From: Paradevosia shaoguanensis
GTDB taxonomy: Bacteria > Pseudomonadota > Alphaproteobacteria > Rhizobiales > Devosiaceae
Assembly (NCBI RefSeq): GCF_016801025.1
Contig: NZ_CP068983.1
Span: forward strand, 2,163,888-2,227,887
Direction: 5' to 3'
DNA length: 64,000 nt
The position numbers and the translations under genes are program-made. The notes beneath the pieces were generated by a model. That model saw nothing but the letters and a program-made list of their open reading frames with translations. It had not been told where the DNA came from and searched no databases. The stretch's first letter is position 1. Every line of letters starts with the position of its first letter. Shown one piece after another: positions 54,119-62,304 of the stretch.

Positions 54119-54573
54119 CAGAAGGTCTCCATTTCGACGCGCGTAGCCTCGACGCCGCGCATGCGCTCGGCATCGCGCTCAGCGAGGGCGGCTGCCTCGG
54201 TTTCGAGGAAGGTGGTGATGGCGGCAGTGGATCGGCCCGAGGAAAAAGCGAGATCGACGACGGCCATGGCCATGGCGCGTTCGAGGTCGCGGCCCGTGAT
54301 CATGCCGTAGCCGACATTGCCGGCTTCGTCCGCGATGTGGGCTTCGCTGACCAGCACTTCGCCGAGATGGAAATCGACGTTCTCGACGGTATCGCGCATC
54401 GGCACCATGACGAGGCCCGTGCGGTTGGCGATGACGCGGAGATCGCCGAAGTCTTCCAGCACGCTCTCAGCCAGGGCCTTGAGGCCCTCAGGGCGCGAGC
54501 GAGCGAGGGTATCGAGGGCTTCGCCGTGGCCGAAACGGCCGGAGGCAGGGCTGCTGCCGCTTTCGTTAAACAT
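54118..54573 (-). CDS. phnG: C-P lyase subunit PhnG
   Basis: 151 residues from MFNESGSSPAS, with AAGGAA upstream. NRTGLVMVPMRDTVENVDFH and EAHIADEAGNVGYGMITGRD are PhnG signatures. It is part of the PhnGHIJ core and helps make the ribose phosphonate triphosphate. Overlaps phnF by eight bases. Confidence 0.94.
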   Translation of the reverse strand: MFNESGSSPASGRFGHGEALDTLARSRPEGLKALAESVLEDFGDLRVIANRTGLVMVPMRDTVENVDFHLGEVLVSEAHIADEAGNVGYGMITGRDLERAMAMAVVDLAFSSGRSTAAITTFLETEAAALAERDAERMRGVEATRVEMETF

Positions 54574-55321
54574 CGTCGTTCCTTTCGGTGGCGAGGGGTT
54601 CGGACTGGGCGCTGTCGAAGGTGAACTGCACGCGGTCGCCGGCCCAGGCGCCTTCGGAGAAGCCAATCGGCCTACCCTCGGGGTCGACGTCCACCTTCTG
54701 GACGACGAGGACAGATTGGCCGGGGCGCAGCATGAGGAGGGAAGCTTCGTGCTCGTTGGCCGAGCGGGTGTAGATAGTGGTGCGCAGGCGCCGGTAATCG
54801 CTGATGCCGTGGGCGCGGTAGACCTCGGTGACCGAGACGCCGGCCTTGCGCTTTTCGAGCATGTCGGGGAAGCGCTCGGCATCGTGGTAGGACCAGCCCA
54901 GGCTGATCGGCAGGTCGTTGGCGAAGCCGCGTCGGCAGATGGCGAAGACCGGCGCGCCGACTGCAAGCCCCAGTGCGCGGGCGACGCGGATATCGGCAGG
55001 CATGCGGGTTTCGGCGAGACCCTGGCCCGAGGCGGCGAGGCCTTGGGAAAGCAGGTTTTCGCGGAAGCGTGTGCGTGGGCCGATGACGTAGTTGACCAGC
55101 GGCGCGCGCTCGACGAACGTGCCGCGACCGTGCTCCACGCGCAGCTTGCCCTCGGCCTGCAATGCGGCGAGCGCGCGACGCAGCGAATGGCGGCGCGTAT
55201 TATAGAGCCGGCAAAGTTCCGGCTCGGCGGGCAGGCGCGTATCAGGGGCGAGACGCCCGTGGGCGATCTCCTCGCTGATGAGGTCCCGCGTTTCCTGCCA
55301 TGTCTGACCCCGGCTGCGCAT
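54566..55321 (-). CDS. phnF: GntR-family (HutC type) phosphonate regulator
   Basis: 251 residues. N-terminal winged helix-turn-helix (RLPAEPELCRLYNTRRHSLR, ALAALQAEGKLRVEHGRGTF) and a UTRA ligand-binding domain. It is the first gene of the operon and likely its repressor; its ligand is probably a phosphonate pathway compound. A dyad 16 bases upstream of its start is a candidate operator. Confidence 0.93.
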   Translation of the reverse strand: MRSRGQTWQETRDLISEEIAHGRLAPDTRLPAEPELCRLYNTRRHSLRRALAALQAEGKLRVEHGRGTFVERAPLVNYVIGPRTRFRENLLSQGLAASGQGLAETRMPADIRVARALGLAVGAPVFAICRRGFANDLPISLGWSYHDAERFPDMLEKRKAGVSVTEVYRAHGISDYRRLRTTIYTRSANEHEASLLMLRPGQSVLVVQKVDVDPEGRPIGFSEGAWAGDRVQFTFDSAQSEPLATERNDDV

Positions 55322-55336
55322 TTATGCCCTTGCCAC

Positions 55337-55348
55337 TCATTCGGATGA
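55337..55348. promoter_or_regulatory. 12-bp dyad TCATTCGGATGA upstream of phnF
   Basis: Reverse complement of the sequence at 48842-48853. It lies 16-27 bases upstream of phnF, between the Pho-box-like array and the start codon, the usual position for a repressor site. Candidate PhnF operator. Confidence 0.5.
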
Positions 55349-55356
55349 CGTGACCT

Positions 55357-55385
55357 AAGGCAGGTGCATGACGGGCCGGTGACGG
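55357..55385 (-). promoter_or_regulatory. Pho-box-like array in the phnF promoter region
   Basis: Reading minus: CCGTCAC, four bases, CCGTCAT, four bases, CTGCCTT. The first two match the PhoB half-site C-T/C-GTCA-T/C with exact 11-base spacing; the third matches 5 of 7. PhoB-box half-sites are spaced this way. It lies about 36-64 bases upstream of phnF, so the operon is probably induced by phosphate starvation. Confidence 0.6.
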
Positions 55386-55448
55386 CGATTATGCGGTTTT
55401 ATGAAACCCGAAAGCTGGTGGAAAACCGGCTAGCCGCGCGCCTCGCTC

Positions 55449-56198
55449 GTGTATGGTGGCTCCCTCGCTAACGAGGTGCCTGGGAGGCGAAAACTGCGCA
55501 ATCTCGACTTCAGTTCCTGGCAGAACCTGCTCGTCACGCTGATCGGGCTGGCGCTCTTCACGCTGATCGGCATCGGCATTCGCCTGCTGATCATGTTCAC
55601 CATCCAGCAGCGGCGCGAGCGGATGAACCGGCAGATCAACGAGCGCCTGCGCACATTGATCGCGGCCTACAAAGTGCTCGGCGGCTCGTTTACCGGCAAG
55701 CTCACGGTCGATCCCACGCATCTACGCGACCTGCATCAGGCGGTCGAGGGTGTCGAAGGCGCCGAGGTGGCAGCGGGGGGCGAGGAGAGCGGCTCGGACC
55801 GCACGCGGCGCATACGCGATGCAGTCGAAGCGGCTCTCTCCGACATCATCCTGCTGGGAACCGAGGAGCATGTGCGGCTGGCCGAGAAGGCGGCGCGCGA
55901 GCTCGTATCGGGGCGCCCTGTGCAGACGCATGAATTGGTGGTGTCGTTGCGCGCCTTTATCCGCAAGGCGCTCGACCTCGACCCTATTCCAGGCGACCTC
56001 GAGATTCCGATGCAAGGCCCGACGCGGCCCGCCAGCGCGGGTGGCCGCGGCGGCGGGCGGGGCGATGGCGAAGGCGGCGGCGGTGGCCGCGGGGGAGGAG
56101 GCGGTGGCGGCGACGCCGGTGGCATGGGCGGCGGCGGCATGGGCGCCGGGCTGGGGAGCCTCGCCGATGACACCCCGCCGGTCGATCGCAAGCGTTAG
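55449..56198 (+). CDS. Membrane-anchored protein with glycine-rich tail, unknown
   Basis: Up to 249 residues. One membrane segment (LLVTLIGLALFTLIGIGIRL, about residues 27-46) is followed by a basic region, a helical domain of about 120 residues, and a glycine-rich C-terminal tail of about 50. A predicted ATG at 55449 has no ribosome site. GGGAGG lies six bases before an in-frame CTG at 55494, giving a product 15 residues shorter, so translation may start there. Domains not recognised. Divergent from phnF. Confidence 0.6.
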   Translation: MYGGSLANEVPGRRKLRNLDFSSWQNLLVTLIGLALFTLIGIGIRLLIMFTIQQRRERMNRQINERLRTLIAAYKVLGGSFTGKLTVDPTHLRDLHQAVEGVEGAEVAAGGEESGSDRTRRIRDAVEAALSDIILLGTEEHVRLAEKAARELVSGRPVQTHELVVSLRAFIRKALDLDPIPGDLEIPMQGPTRPASAGGRGGGRGDGEGGGGGRGGGGGGGDAGGMGGGGMGAGLGSLADDTPPVDRKR

Positions 56199-56644
56199 GC
56201 CGGACGCCAGCCGTAATAGGTAACCGGGTGTCCGCTGCGCGGATGGGTATCGTGACGCAGGATCACGAGTCCGGCTTTTTCATAGAAATTGCGGGCGCGG
56301 GTATTGGAGGACGAGGTGAAGAGGGAAAAGCCTTCCGGCATCTCGGCCTTGGCATGGGCGAGCAGCGCCGAGCCTATACCGGCGCCGAGGGCGCCCGGGC
56401 GCACGAAAAGCTCGGCGAGAATAGCGGCCTCGGGCTTGAGTGCGAGGAAGCCGAGGACTTCGGCGTCGCGGACAGCGAGGGTGACCGACCAACTGGCGAG
56501 TTCGTCCTCGACGCGCCGGCGCAGGTCGGCAGGGCTCGGCATGGTCGGCGGGCCGACGCCCGGCAGGCTGGCACTTTCGTGCCAGATGGAAGCGATCGCA
56601 TCCTTGTCGGACGCGACCGCCTTGCGCAGTACGAAAGTGGCCAA
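56195..56644 (-). CDS. GNAT family N-acetyltransferase
   Basis: 149 residues from a TTG start at 56644. AELFVRPGALGAGIGSALLA is the acetyl-CoA loop of a canonical GNAT, and SSNTRARNFYEKAGLVILRH is the C-terminal strand. Substrate unknown. Only five bases separate it from the upstream porin-like gene, so the two may share a message. Its 3' end overlaps the convergent glycine-rich gene by four bases. Confidence 0.85.
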   Translation of the reverse strand: MATFVLRKAVASDKDAIASIWHESASLPGVGPPTMPSPADLRRRVEDELASWSVTLAVRDAEVLGFLALKPEAAILAELFVRPGALGAGIGSALLAHAKAEMPEGFSLFTSSSNTRARNFYEKAGLVILRHDTHPRSGHPVTYYGWRPA

Positions 56645-56649
56645 GAGGC

Positions 56650-57330
56650 CTAGAACTTGTAGTTGAGGCCGGCGCGGACCACGCTGAAACGCTGCGTGAT
56701 GTCGCGGTTGCCAACCGGCAGGCCGTTATAGCTCTGTGTGCCGAGGTCGACGTAGAGATACTCGGCCTTGACCGAGATATTGTCGGTCGCCTTGGCTTCG
56801 AGGCCGAGACCGACCGTCCAGCCGAAATGGGTGGCCGACTGCGAGGTCGTGACATTGGCAGCGTCGGTGATGCTGGCCGTGCCGTGACCGGCAGCGAGAC
56901 CGGCGGTCACATAAGGGAGCACCTGGCCGAACGGCACGCCGGCGCGAGCGCGCACGCTGCCGAAAGCATCGACCTTGGCCTCGAACTTGCCGGCCGCCGG
57001 ATTTTCGCTGTAGCCGATATTGGCCCAGTGCAGGTCGGCTTCGCCGCCAAGGACGAAGCCGCCCATGTCGATATTGTAGCCAGCCTGTCCGCCCAGGGAC
57101 CAGCCGCCGCTGTTGTTGTTAACATTTCCGCCGGCCAGCGCCGGATTGTTAATGGTCGTGCCCCAGCTATAGCCGCCGTTGATGCCGGCATAGAAACCCG
57201 ACCAGTCCGATACCGGGCTGGCCGAATAGATGGTGGGGGCGGAACTCCCGCCATTCCACGCCAGATCGGCTGCCTGGGCCGTGGCGGGCAGCAGGAAAAG
57301 CGCGGAGAGCAGGATGCCAGTGTGCTTCAT
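56650..57330 (-). CDS. Omp25-like outer-membrane beta-barrel protein
   Basis: 226 residues with a Sec signal peptide ending at AQAAD (residue 21). SDWSGFYAGINGGYSWGT opens an eight-stranded opacity-type barrel, and the last residue is phenylalanine, typical for BAM assembly. Such proteins are abundant structural outer-membrane proteins of Hyphomicrobiales. Confidence 0.9.
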   Translation of the reverse strand: MKHTGILLSALFLLPATAQAADLAWNGGSSAPTIYSASPVSDWSGFYAGINGGYSWGTTINNPALAGGNVNNNSGGWSLGGQAGYNIDMGGFVLGGEADLHWANIGYSENPAAGKFEAKVDAFGSVRARAGVPFGQVLPYVTAGLAAGHGTASITDAANVTTSQSATHFGWTVGLGLEAKATDNISVKAEYLYVDLGTQSYNGLPVGNRDITQRFSVVRAGLNYKF

Positions 57331-57504
57331 GATCGAACTCGTCGTGGGGGTCGAAACGATAAAATTTGACGGGAAAATCGACCCTAGACGTTAACGAGTG
57401 GCAAAGCGGAAAGGTTAACGGCACGGTTTTCCGATCACATCCAATTTAGGGGTGCTCGGGGAGGGATTTTTGCCACACGGCGTGGCTCGTGCAGTTATCC
57501 AAAA

Positions 57505-57537
57505 CCAAACGCCCTCCCCAACGATGGCCGGGGAGGG
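57505..57537 (-). terminator. Rho-independent terminator-like hairpin
   Basis: CCCTCCCC (57512-57519) and GGGGAGGG (57530-57537) form a perfect 8-bp stem. Read leftward, it is followed by CGTTTGGTTTT. It lies 27 bases beyond the end of the beta-propeller gene and could end that message. No gene lies in the 233-base gap 57331-57563. Confidence 0.5.
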
Positions 57538-57563
57538 GCTTGAGACGAACCACGAGGGGGTTT

Positions 57564-58196
57564 CTATCGCGGCCTGCGGATGGCGCGGATGCGGCCGCTG
57601 CTGCCGCCGCCGCAATAGAAGCGGTCGGCGCCGTCGGATTCGAGGCCCGAAACGCCCATGCCAGGCGGCATGTCGATGGTTTCGAGCGTCTCCCCGCTCT
57701 CAGGATCGAGGCGCACGATGGCGCCGTCATCGCCTTCCCAGACGCCATGCCAGAGTTCGCCATCCACCCAGGTGACGCCGGTGACGATGCGGTTGGACTG
57801 GATGGTGCGCAGCACCTTGCCGCTATCGGGATCGATCTGGTGGATGCGGTGGTCGCGCGGCTGGCCGACCCAGAGGGAGCCTTCGGCCCAGGCCAGGCCG
57901 GAATCTCCGCCGCCGCCCGGAGCCGGGATGGTAGCGAGGACCTTTCCGGTCGCCGGGTCGATCTTCTGAATGATGTCCTCGGCGATCTGGAAAAGGTATT
58001 CGCCATCGAAGGCCGTGCCGGCATGGGCCGGGACCTCGATGGCCCGGGCGGGCTGGGTGTCCGCCGGATCGAGTGCGCTCAACCTGTCTCCCGAAGCGAA
58101 CCAGACATAGCGGCCATCGAAGGTGAGGCCGTGAACCTGTTCGGCGCCGGGGAAGGGGCCGTATTCCTGGATGAGTTCTGCTGTGTGCTTTTTCAT
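57564..58196 (-). CDS. Beta-propeller protein, glutamine-cyclotransferase/YncE-like
   Basis: 210 residues built from repeated blades: FDGRYVWFASGDRLSALDPA, FDGEYLFQIAEDIIQKIDPA, AEGSLWVGQPRDHRIHQIDP and VDGELWHGVWEGDDGAIVRL. No signal peptide is seen. Family members include plant-type glutaminyl cyclases and uncharacterised surface proteins, so the function is not assigned. It lies nine bases from the neighbouring regulator gene, which is co-oriented and upstream, so they likely form an operon. Confidence 0.75.
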   Translation of the reverse strand: MKKHTAELIQEYGPFPGAEQVHGLTFDGRYVWFASGDRLSALDPADTQPARAIEVPAHAGTAFDGEYLFQIAEDIIQKIDPATGKVLATIPAPGGGGDSGLAWAEGSLWVGQPRDHRIHQIDPDSGKVLRTIQSNRIVTGVTWVDGELWHGVWEGDDGAIVRLDPESGETLETIDMPPGMGVSGLESDGADRFYCGGGSSGRIRAIRRPR

Positions 58197-58205
58197 GCCG
58201 CGATC

Positions 58206-59420
58206 CTAGCTGCCCGGAAACGGGCCCGGGAGTAACAAGGTTGTCGGGAAACCGGGTGGTGGCGTCATCCAGCGTCGCGCACGCCCCTGGCCGACCGATT
58301 GCACTTTGCCGGCCGATGCCAAAGCCTGGAGCGAGCGCTGGACCGTGCGTGGGCTGGTGCCCAATGCGAGGGCCAGGGCCGAACTCGACCAGGATTCGCC
58401 GTCGGCGAGAAAGGCGAGTACCGCCGCATCGGGATCCTCAAGGAGCGGGGCGAGCACGACGACCTCGCCCGCAAGGGGTTTCAATGCAAAGCCATCGTCG
58501 GTCGCGTTGATCTCGGCAAGGCCTGCTAGTTCGGCGCGCAGGCGACCGATCTCGACGCGCAGGCGAGCGCGATGGGATTCGTCGGCGTGGCGGGCACCGA
58601 AGGCGCGTGAGAGCAGGTCCGCGCGTGGCGCGTCGGCCGGCCAGGCTTCGGCCAGTGCGCGGGCAAGTGCGAAGAGAACCGGCCGGCTGGTGAGCGGCAC
58701 GATGGTCTTGCCCTGGCGTACGACATTGCGGCCGGCATCGACGACCAGCACGTCGGTCTCGAAGAGCTGCTCGACTTCGGCGAGCAGGAGCGGGCGCTCT
58801 TCGCCGCGCGCGATGAGCCGCGCTGCAGGGGCCGCGAGAGCGCGCGCGATTTCTCCCACTTCAGCGGTGAGAGCCGGAATATTGGCGGCATGGGCGGCTG
58901 CTGCCGCCTTGGCCAGCGCTTCGCGCGCCCGCGCCGTGTGCAGGCGGCGGATGGCGATGCCGGCGGTGACCAGTTCGTGGGCAGCGCGCGCGGCCGGGGG
59001 CAGGGGCGTCGGGTCGAATCCCGCCAACAGCCTTTCGGCTTCGTCGAGCCGCCCGAGCAGTACGAGGCGTCGCACCTGGAGGTTCCCGGCATGGGCAACG
59101 TTGAGGTGGTCGCCATGGGCTTCGAGCGTGGCGCGGGCGGAGGCGAGGGCTTTTTCGGACCAGGCGAGGTCGCGCGAGACAAGCGCTATTTCGGCTTCGG
59201 CCAGCACGCAGCGGGCGCGGGCCATGGCCTCCCGCGGGCCGAAGGCGCGAGCCGCGCTTTTGAGCAGAGCTTTGGCGCGATCCAGGTCGCCCAGCTGCGC
59301 CATAGCGATGCCGCGCAGCGCCAATGCAGGCGGGTCATCGCGCAGCGCGACGCGGTTGAGCGCGCCAAGCGCATCGCCCACGGCGAGAGCCCGCGCGGCG
59401 GCGGTGATCAGCGAGTCCAT
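58206..59420 (-). CDS. TPR-like protein with C-terminal winged helix-turn-helix
   Basis: 404 residues from MDSLITAAARALAVGDALGA. The N-terminal 200 residues form helical TPR-like repeats (GIAMAQLGDLDRAKALLKSA), and the C-terminal 60 contain a helix-turn-helix (LALALGTSPRTVQRSLQALA, SAGKVQSVGQGRARRW). Probably a transcriptional regulator that senses a partner or ligand through the repeats. The frame extends to 59531 without a better start. It would be expressed with the beta-propeller gene downstream. Confidence 0.7.
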   Translation of the reverse strand: MDSLITAAARALAVGDALGALNRVALRDDPPALALRGIAMAQLGDLDRAKALLKSAARAFGPREAMARARCVLAEAEIALVSRDLAWSEKALASARATLEAHGDHLNVAHAGNLQVRRLVLLGRLDEAERLLAGFDPTPLPPAARAAHELVTAGIAIRRLHTARAREALAKAAAAAHAANIPALTAEVGEIARALAAPAARLIARGEERPLLLAEVEQLFETDVLVVDAGRNVVRQGKTIVPLTSRPVLFALARALAEAWPADAPRADLLSRAFGARHADESHRARLRVEIGRLRAELAGLAEINATDDGFALKPLAGEVVVLAPLLEDPDAAVLAFLADGESWSSSALALALGTSPRTVQRSLQALASAGKVQSVGQGRARRWMTPPPGFPTTLLLPGPFPGS

Positions 59421-59506
59421 CGGAATCCCGTCACACTTGTAACTCCCACCCCTTCTCCATCCGCGGCTACCCCAGAGAGGCAGACACACAGCACGGATAG
59501 CGAAAA

Positions 59507-59767
59507 ATGACGATTTCCGTAACCGGAACAAGCAGTGGGCGGTTGGCCGGTATCGCCCGGAGGCTCGCCGATGGGCTCGGCCTTCTGGCGACGCCCGTCC
59601 TCCTGGTGCTGGCGGCCCTGGTCGCTCGCGACGGCTCCGACATGGCTGGAATGGCCGGGATGGCGGAGCCCTCCGCTCTCGGCGGTATGGCCGGAATGTA
59701 TCTCGTCATGGCGGTTTTCCATGCCGGACCGTGGCTGCGGCTCGCGGGGCGAAAAGATTTTCGCTGA
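59507..59767 (+). CDS. Small methionine-rich membrane protein, unknown
   Basis: 86 residues with two hydrophobic segments (LGLLATPVLLVLAALV and GGMAGMYLVMAVFHAG) separated by a methionine-rich stretch MAGMAGMAEPSAL. Methionine clusters can bind copper(I), but that is only a suggestion. Divergent from the TPR/wHTH gene and 79 bases upstream of the DUF899 gene. Function not recognised. Confidence 0.55.
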   Translation: MTISVTGTSSGRLAGIARRLADGLGLLATPVLLVLAALVARDGSDMAGMAGMAEPSALGGMAGMYLVMAVFHAGPWLRLAGRKDFR

Positions 59768-59846
59768 GGCGTGAGCAAAAGCGGCGGGACCGAACGACCA
59801 ATTGGTGCCGCCACGGAGAAAACTGAGTTTTTCAAGGAGAAGATCA

Positions 59847-60548
59847 ATGACCGATCGCCAGGTGGTGAGCCGCGAGAACTGGCTCAAGGCGCGCCTCGAA
59901 CTGCTAGAGGCCGAGAAGGCGCATACGCACCAGCGCGAGGCGCTGACCCGCAAGCGCATGGCCATGCCGTGGGAGCGCGTAGAGAAAGACTACAGGTTCG
60001 AGGGGCCCAATGGTCCGCTCTCGCTCAGCTCGCTTTTCGAGGGGCGGTCCCAGCTCATCGTCTACCACTTCATGTTCGGCCCGGATTGGGAGCAGGGCTG
60101 CCCGTCCTGCTCGTTCTGGGCAGACAATTTCAATGGCATCCCGATCCATCTCAATAATCGCGACGTGACGTTCGTGGCGATCTCGCGGGCGCCGCTGGAG
60201 CGGATCGAGGGCTACAAGAGCCGGATGGGCTGGAGTTTCCCCTGGTTCTCCTCGAACGGGAGCGACTTCAACCGCGATTTCCAGGCGGCGGTGACGCCGG
60301 ACGAGCTGGCTTCGGGTGTCGCCTATTACAACTACAAGGTTCAGCCGAACGGCGCCTCGGACATGGTGGGGATCAGCGTCTTCGCCAAGGACGAAGCGGG
60401 CGAGGTGTTCCACACCTATTCCTGCTATTCGCGCGGCGTCGAGATGGTCAACGGCGCCTATCACTACCTCGACCTCGTGCCCAAGGGGCGCAGTGAATCC
60501 GGCCTTGCCTACGACCAGGCCTGGGTGCGTCGGCACGATCAGTATTGA
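59847..60548 (+). CDS. DUF899 family thioredoxin-like protein
   Basis: 233 residues from MTDRQVVSRENWL, with AAGGAGA upstream. FMFGPDWEQGCPSCSFWADN contains a CPSC pair in the place of a thioredoxin-type active site, the hallmark of DUF899. The family has a thioredoxin-like fold and no proven function. Downstream is an MFS gene with 72 bases between. Confidence 0.87.
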   Translation: MTDRQVVSRENWLKARLELLEAEKAHTHQREALTRKRMAMPWERVEKDYRFEGPNGPLSLSSLFEGRSQLIVYHFMFGPDWEQGCPSCSFWADNFNGIPIHLNNRDVTFVAISRAPLERIEGYKSRMGWSFPWFSSNGSDFNRDFQAAVTPDELASGVAYYNYKVQPNGASDMVGISVFAKDEAGEVFHTYSCYSRGVEMVNGAYHYLDLVPKGRSESGLAYDQAWVRRHDQY

Positions 60549-60620
60549 AGCACGGGAAGTTGAGAGCGATGCTGGCCGTTGGCTGGGCGCTCTCCACTTC
60601 CGCCCAACCGGAGACGCGTA

Positions 60621-61835
60621 ATGACCAATTCACACTATCGCTGGGTGATCGTGGCGGCCGGCGGCCTTCTGGGCTGCGTCGCCATCGGCACCATGTTTTC
60701 CCTGCCCGTGTTCCTGCGCCCGATCGCCGAGGATACGGGCTGGTCGGTGACCGGGGTATCGGGCGCCATGACCATCGGCTTTCTGGCCATGGCCTTTGCC
60801 AGCATGGTCTGGGGCTCGCTTTCGGATCGCTGGGGCCCGCGGGCCATCGTGCTGACGGGCTCGGTGATCCTTGCCGCCGCGCTGGTGCTGGTGAGCTTCT
60901 CGGCCTCGCTGATCCAGTTCCAGCTTCTCTTCGGCCTTATCGTGGGCGCCTCGGCGGCAGCGGTCTTCGCGCCGATGATGGCCTGCGTCACAGGCTGGTT
61001 CGATACGCAGCGAAACCTTGCGGTGTCGCTGGTTTCGGCCGGCATGGGCATGGCGCCCATGACCATGTCCCCGCTCGCCGCCTGGCTGGTCTCGACCTAC
61101 AATTGGCGCATCTCGTTCCTGGTGCTGGCGGCAATCGCGGCGGTGGTGATGATCCCGGTTTCCTTTCTGGTGCGGCGACCGCCGGCGCTCGAGGCGATGA
61201 AGGCGGCGGGCGCGAGCGGAGCGGCGCCGGCCATGTCGATGACGGTCAAGCAGGCGGTGCGCTCGCCGCAATTCATCATCCTGCTCCTCACCAATTTCCT
61301 CTGCTGCGCCACCCATTCGGGGCCGATCTTCCACACGGTGAGCTATGCCATCAGCTGCGGCATCCCGATGATCGCGGCGGTCTCGATCTATAGCGTCGAG
61401 GGACTGGCGGGCTTGGGCGGACGCGTGGCGTTCGGCATCATGGGCGACCGGTTCGGGGCCAAGAACATCCTCGTCATCGGGCTGCTGGCGCAGGCCTTCG
61501 GCGTGCTGTCCTATGCCTTTGTCAGCCAGCTCGGCGCCTTTTATGCGGTGGCCGTGGTGGTGGGCTTTATCTATGCCGGCATCATGCCGCTCTATGCGGT
61601 GCTGGCGCGTGAAAACTTCCCCTTACCGATGATGGGTACGATCATCGGCGGCACGGCGATGGCAGCAAATCTGGGCATGGCGACCGGGCCGCTTACCGGC
61701 GGGCTGATCTACGACAATTTCGGCAGCTATGTGTGGCTCTATGTCGGATCATGGGGCATCGGGATCGGGGCGTTCCTCATCTCGATGACGTTCCGTCCGT
61801 TCGCCAAGCCGCAGGGTAAGATGGTGGCCGCGTAG
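60621..61835 (+). CDS. MFS transporter
   Basis: 404 residues with about 12 hydrophobic helices. WGSLSDRWGPRAIVLTGSVI holds the conserved loop 2-3 motif, and FGIMGDRFGAKNILVIGLLA the equivalent in the second half, showing both MFS repeats. It resembles the oxalate/formate-antiporter-like branch, but the substrate is not readable. The start at 60621 follows the DUF899 stop by 72 bases. Confidence 0.88.
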   Translation: MTNSHYRWVIVAAGGLLGCVAIGTMFSLPVFLRPIAEDTGWSVTGVSGAMTIGFLAMAFASMVWGSLSDRWGPRAIVLTGSVILAAALVLVSFSASLIQFQLLFGLIVGASAAAVFAPMMACVTGWFDTQRNLAVSLVSAGMGMAPMTMSPLAAWLVSTYNWRISFLVLAAIAAVVMIPVSFLVRRPPALEAMKAAGASGAAPAMSMTVKQAVRSPQFIILLLTNFLCCATHSGPIFHTVSYAISCGIPMIAAVSIYSVEGLAGLGGRVAFGIMGDRFGAKNILVIGLLAQAFGVLSYAFVSQLGAFYAVAVVVGFIYAGIMPLYAVLARENFPLPMMGTIIGGTAMAANLGMATGPLTGGLIYDNFGSYVWLYVGSWGIGIGAFLISMTFRPFAKPQGKMVAA

Positions 61836-61851
61836 GGGTCGATCAGACTAC

Positions 61852-62304
61852 CTACCCAAAAACCCGATCGACTACGGTGCGCGAGAGCGCCGCGCGCACC
61901 ACACTTTCCGCTTCTTCCATGCTCGCCGTTGCTCGCTCCGACACGCGACGGACGGCCTCGTCCCAGTAGAGCCGGCCGAGGCCTGGAATGTTGCGATATT
62001 CCCGGAGCACCAGATCCAGCACCGCGCGTGCCTTGCCCAGGGTCAGCTCCACCAGGATCACCTCCAGCGTGGCGCCGGGCGTTTCGGGCAGGCAATGGCG
62101 CCGGATCAAGGCTTCGAGGATTGCCGTCTTGGAGGGGAAGTGGTGGTAGACCGCCGATTTGGTGACGCCGGCCCGGCGGGCGATGTCTTCCATACGACCC
62201 TTCTCGAAGCCATCGCGAGAAAAGATATCGAGCGCGGCGTCGAGCACCATGTCGGGGCGCCGCAATTGCAGGCGGAAATTGGGAATGCGCCGTTCGCCGC
62301 TCAT
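61852..62304 (-). CDS. TetR-family repressor
   Basis: 150 residues, shorter than the usual 190-200. The helix-turn-helix IARRAGVTKSAVYHHFPSKT is typical TetR, followed by a short ligand domain. It overlaps the FUSC-like gene by an ATGA junction (62301-62304) and is last in an efflux operon, so it is the likely local repressor. Confidence 0.88.
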   Translation of the reverse strand: MSGERRIPNFRLQLRRPDMVLDAALDIFSRDGFEKGRMEDIARRAGVTKSAVYHHFPSKTAILEALIRRHCLPETPGATLEVILVELTLGKARAVLDLVLREYRNIPGLGRLYWDEAVRRVSERATASMEEAESVVRAALSRTVVDRVFG

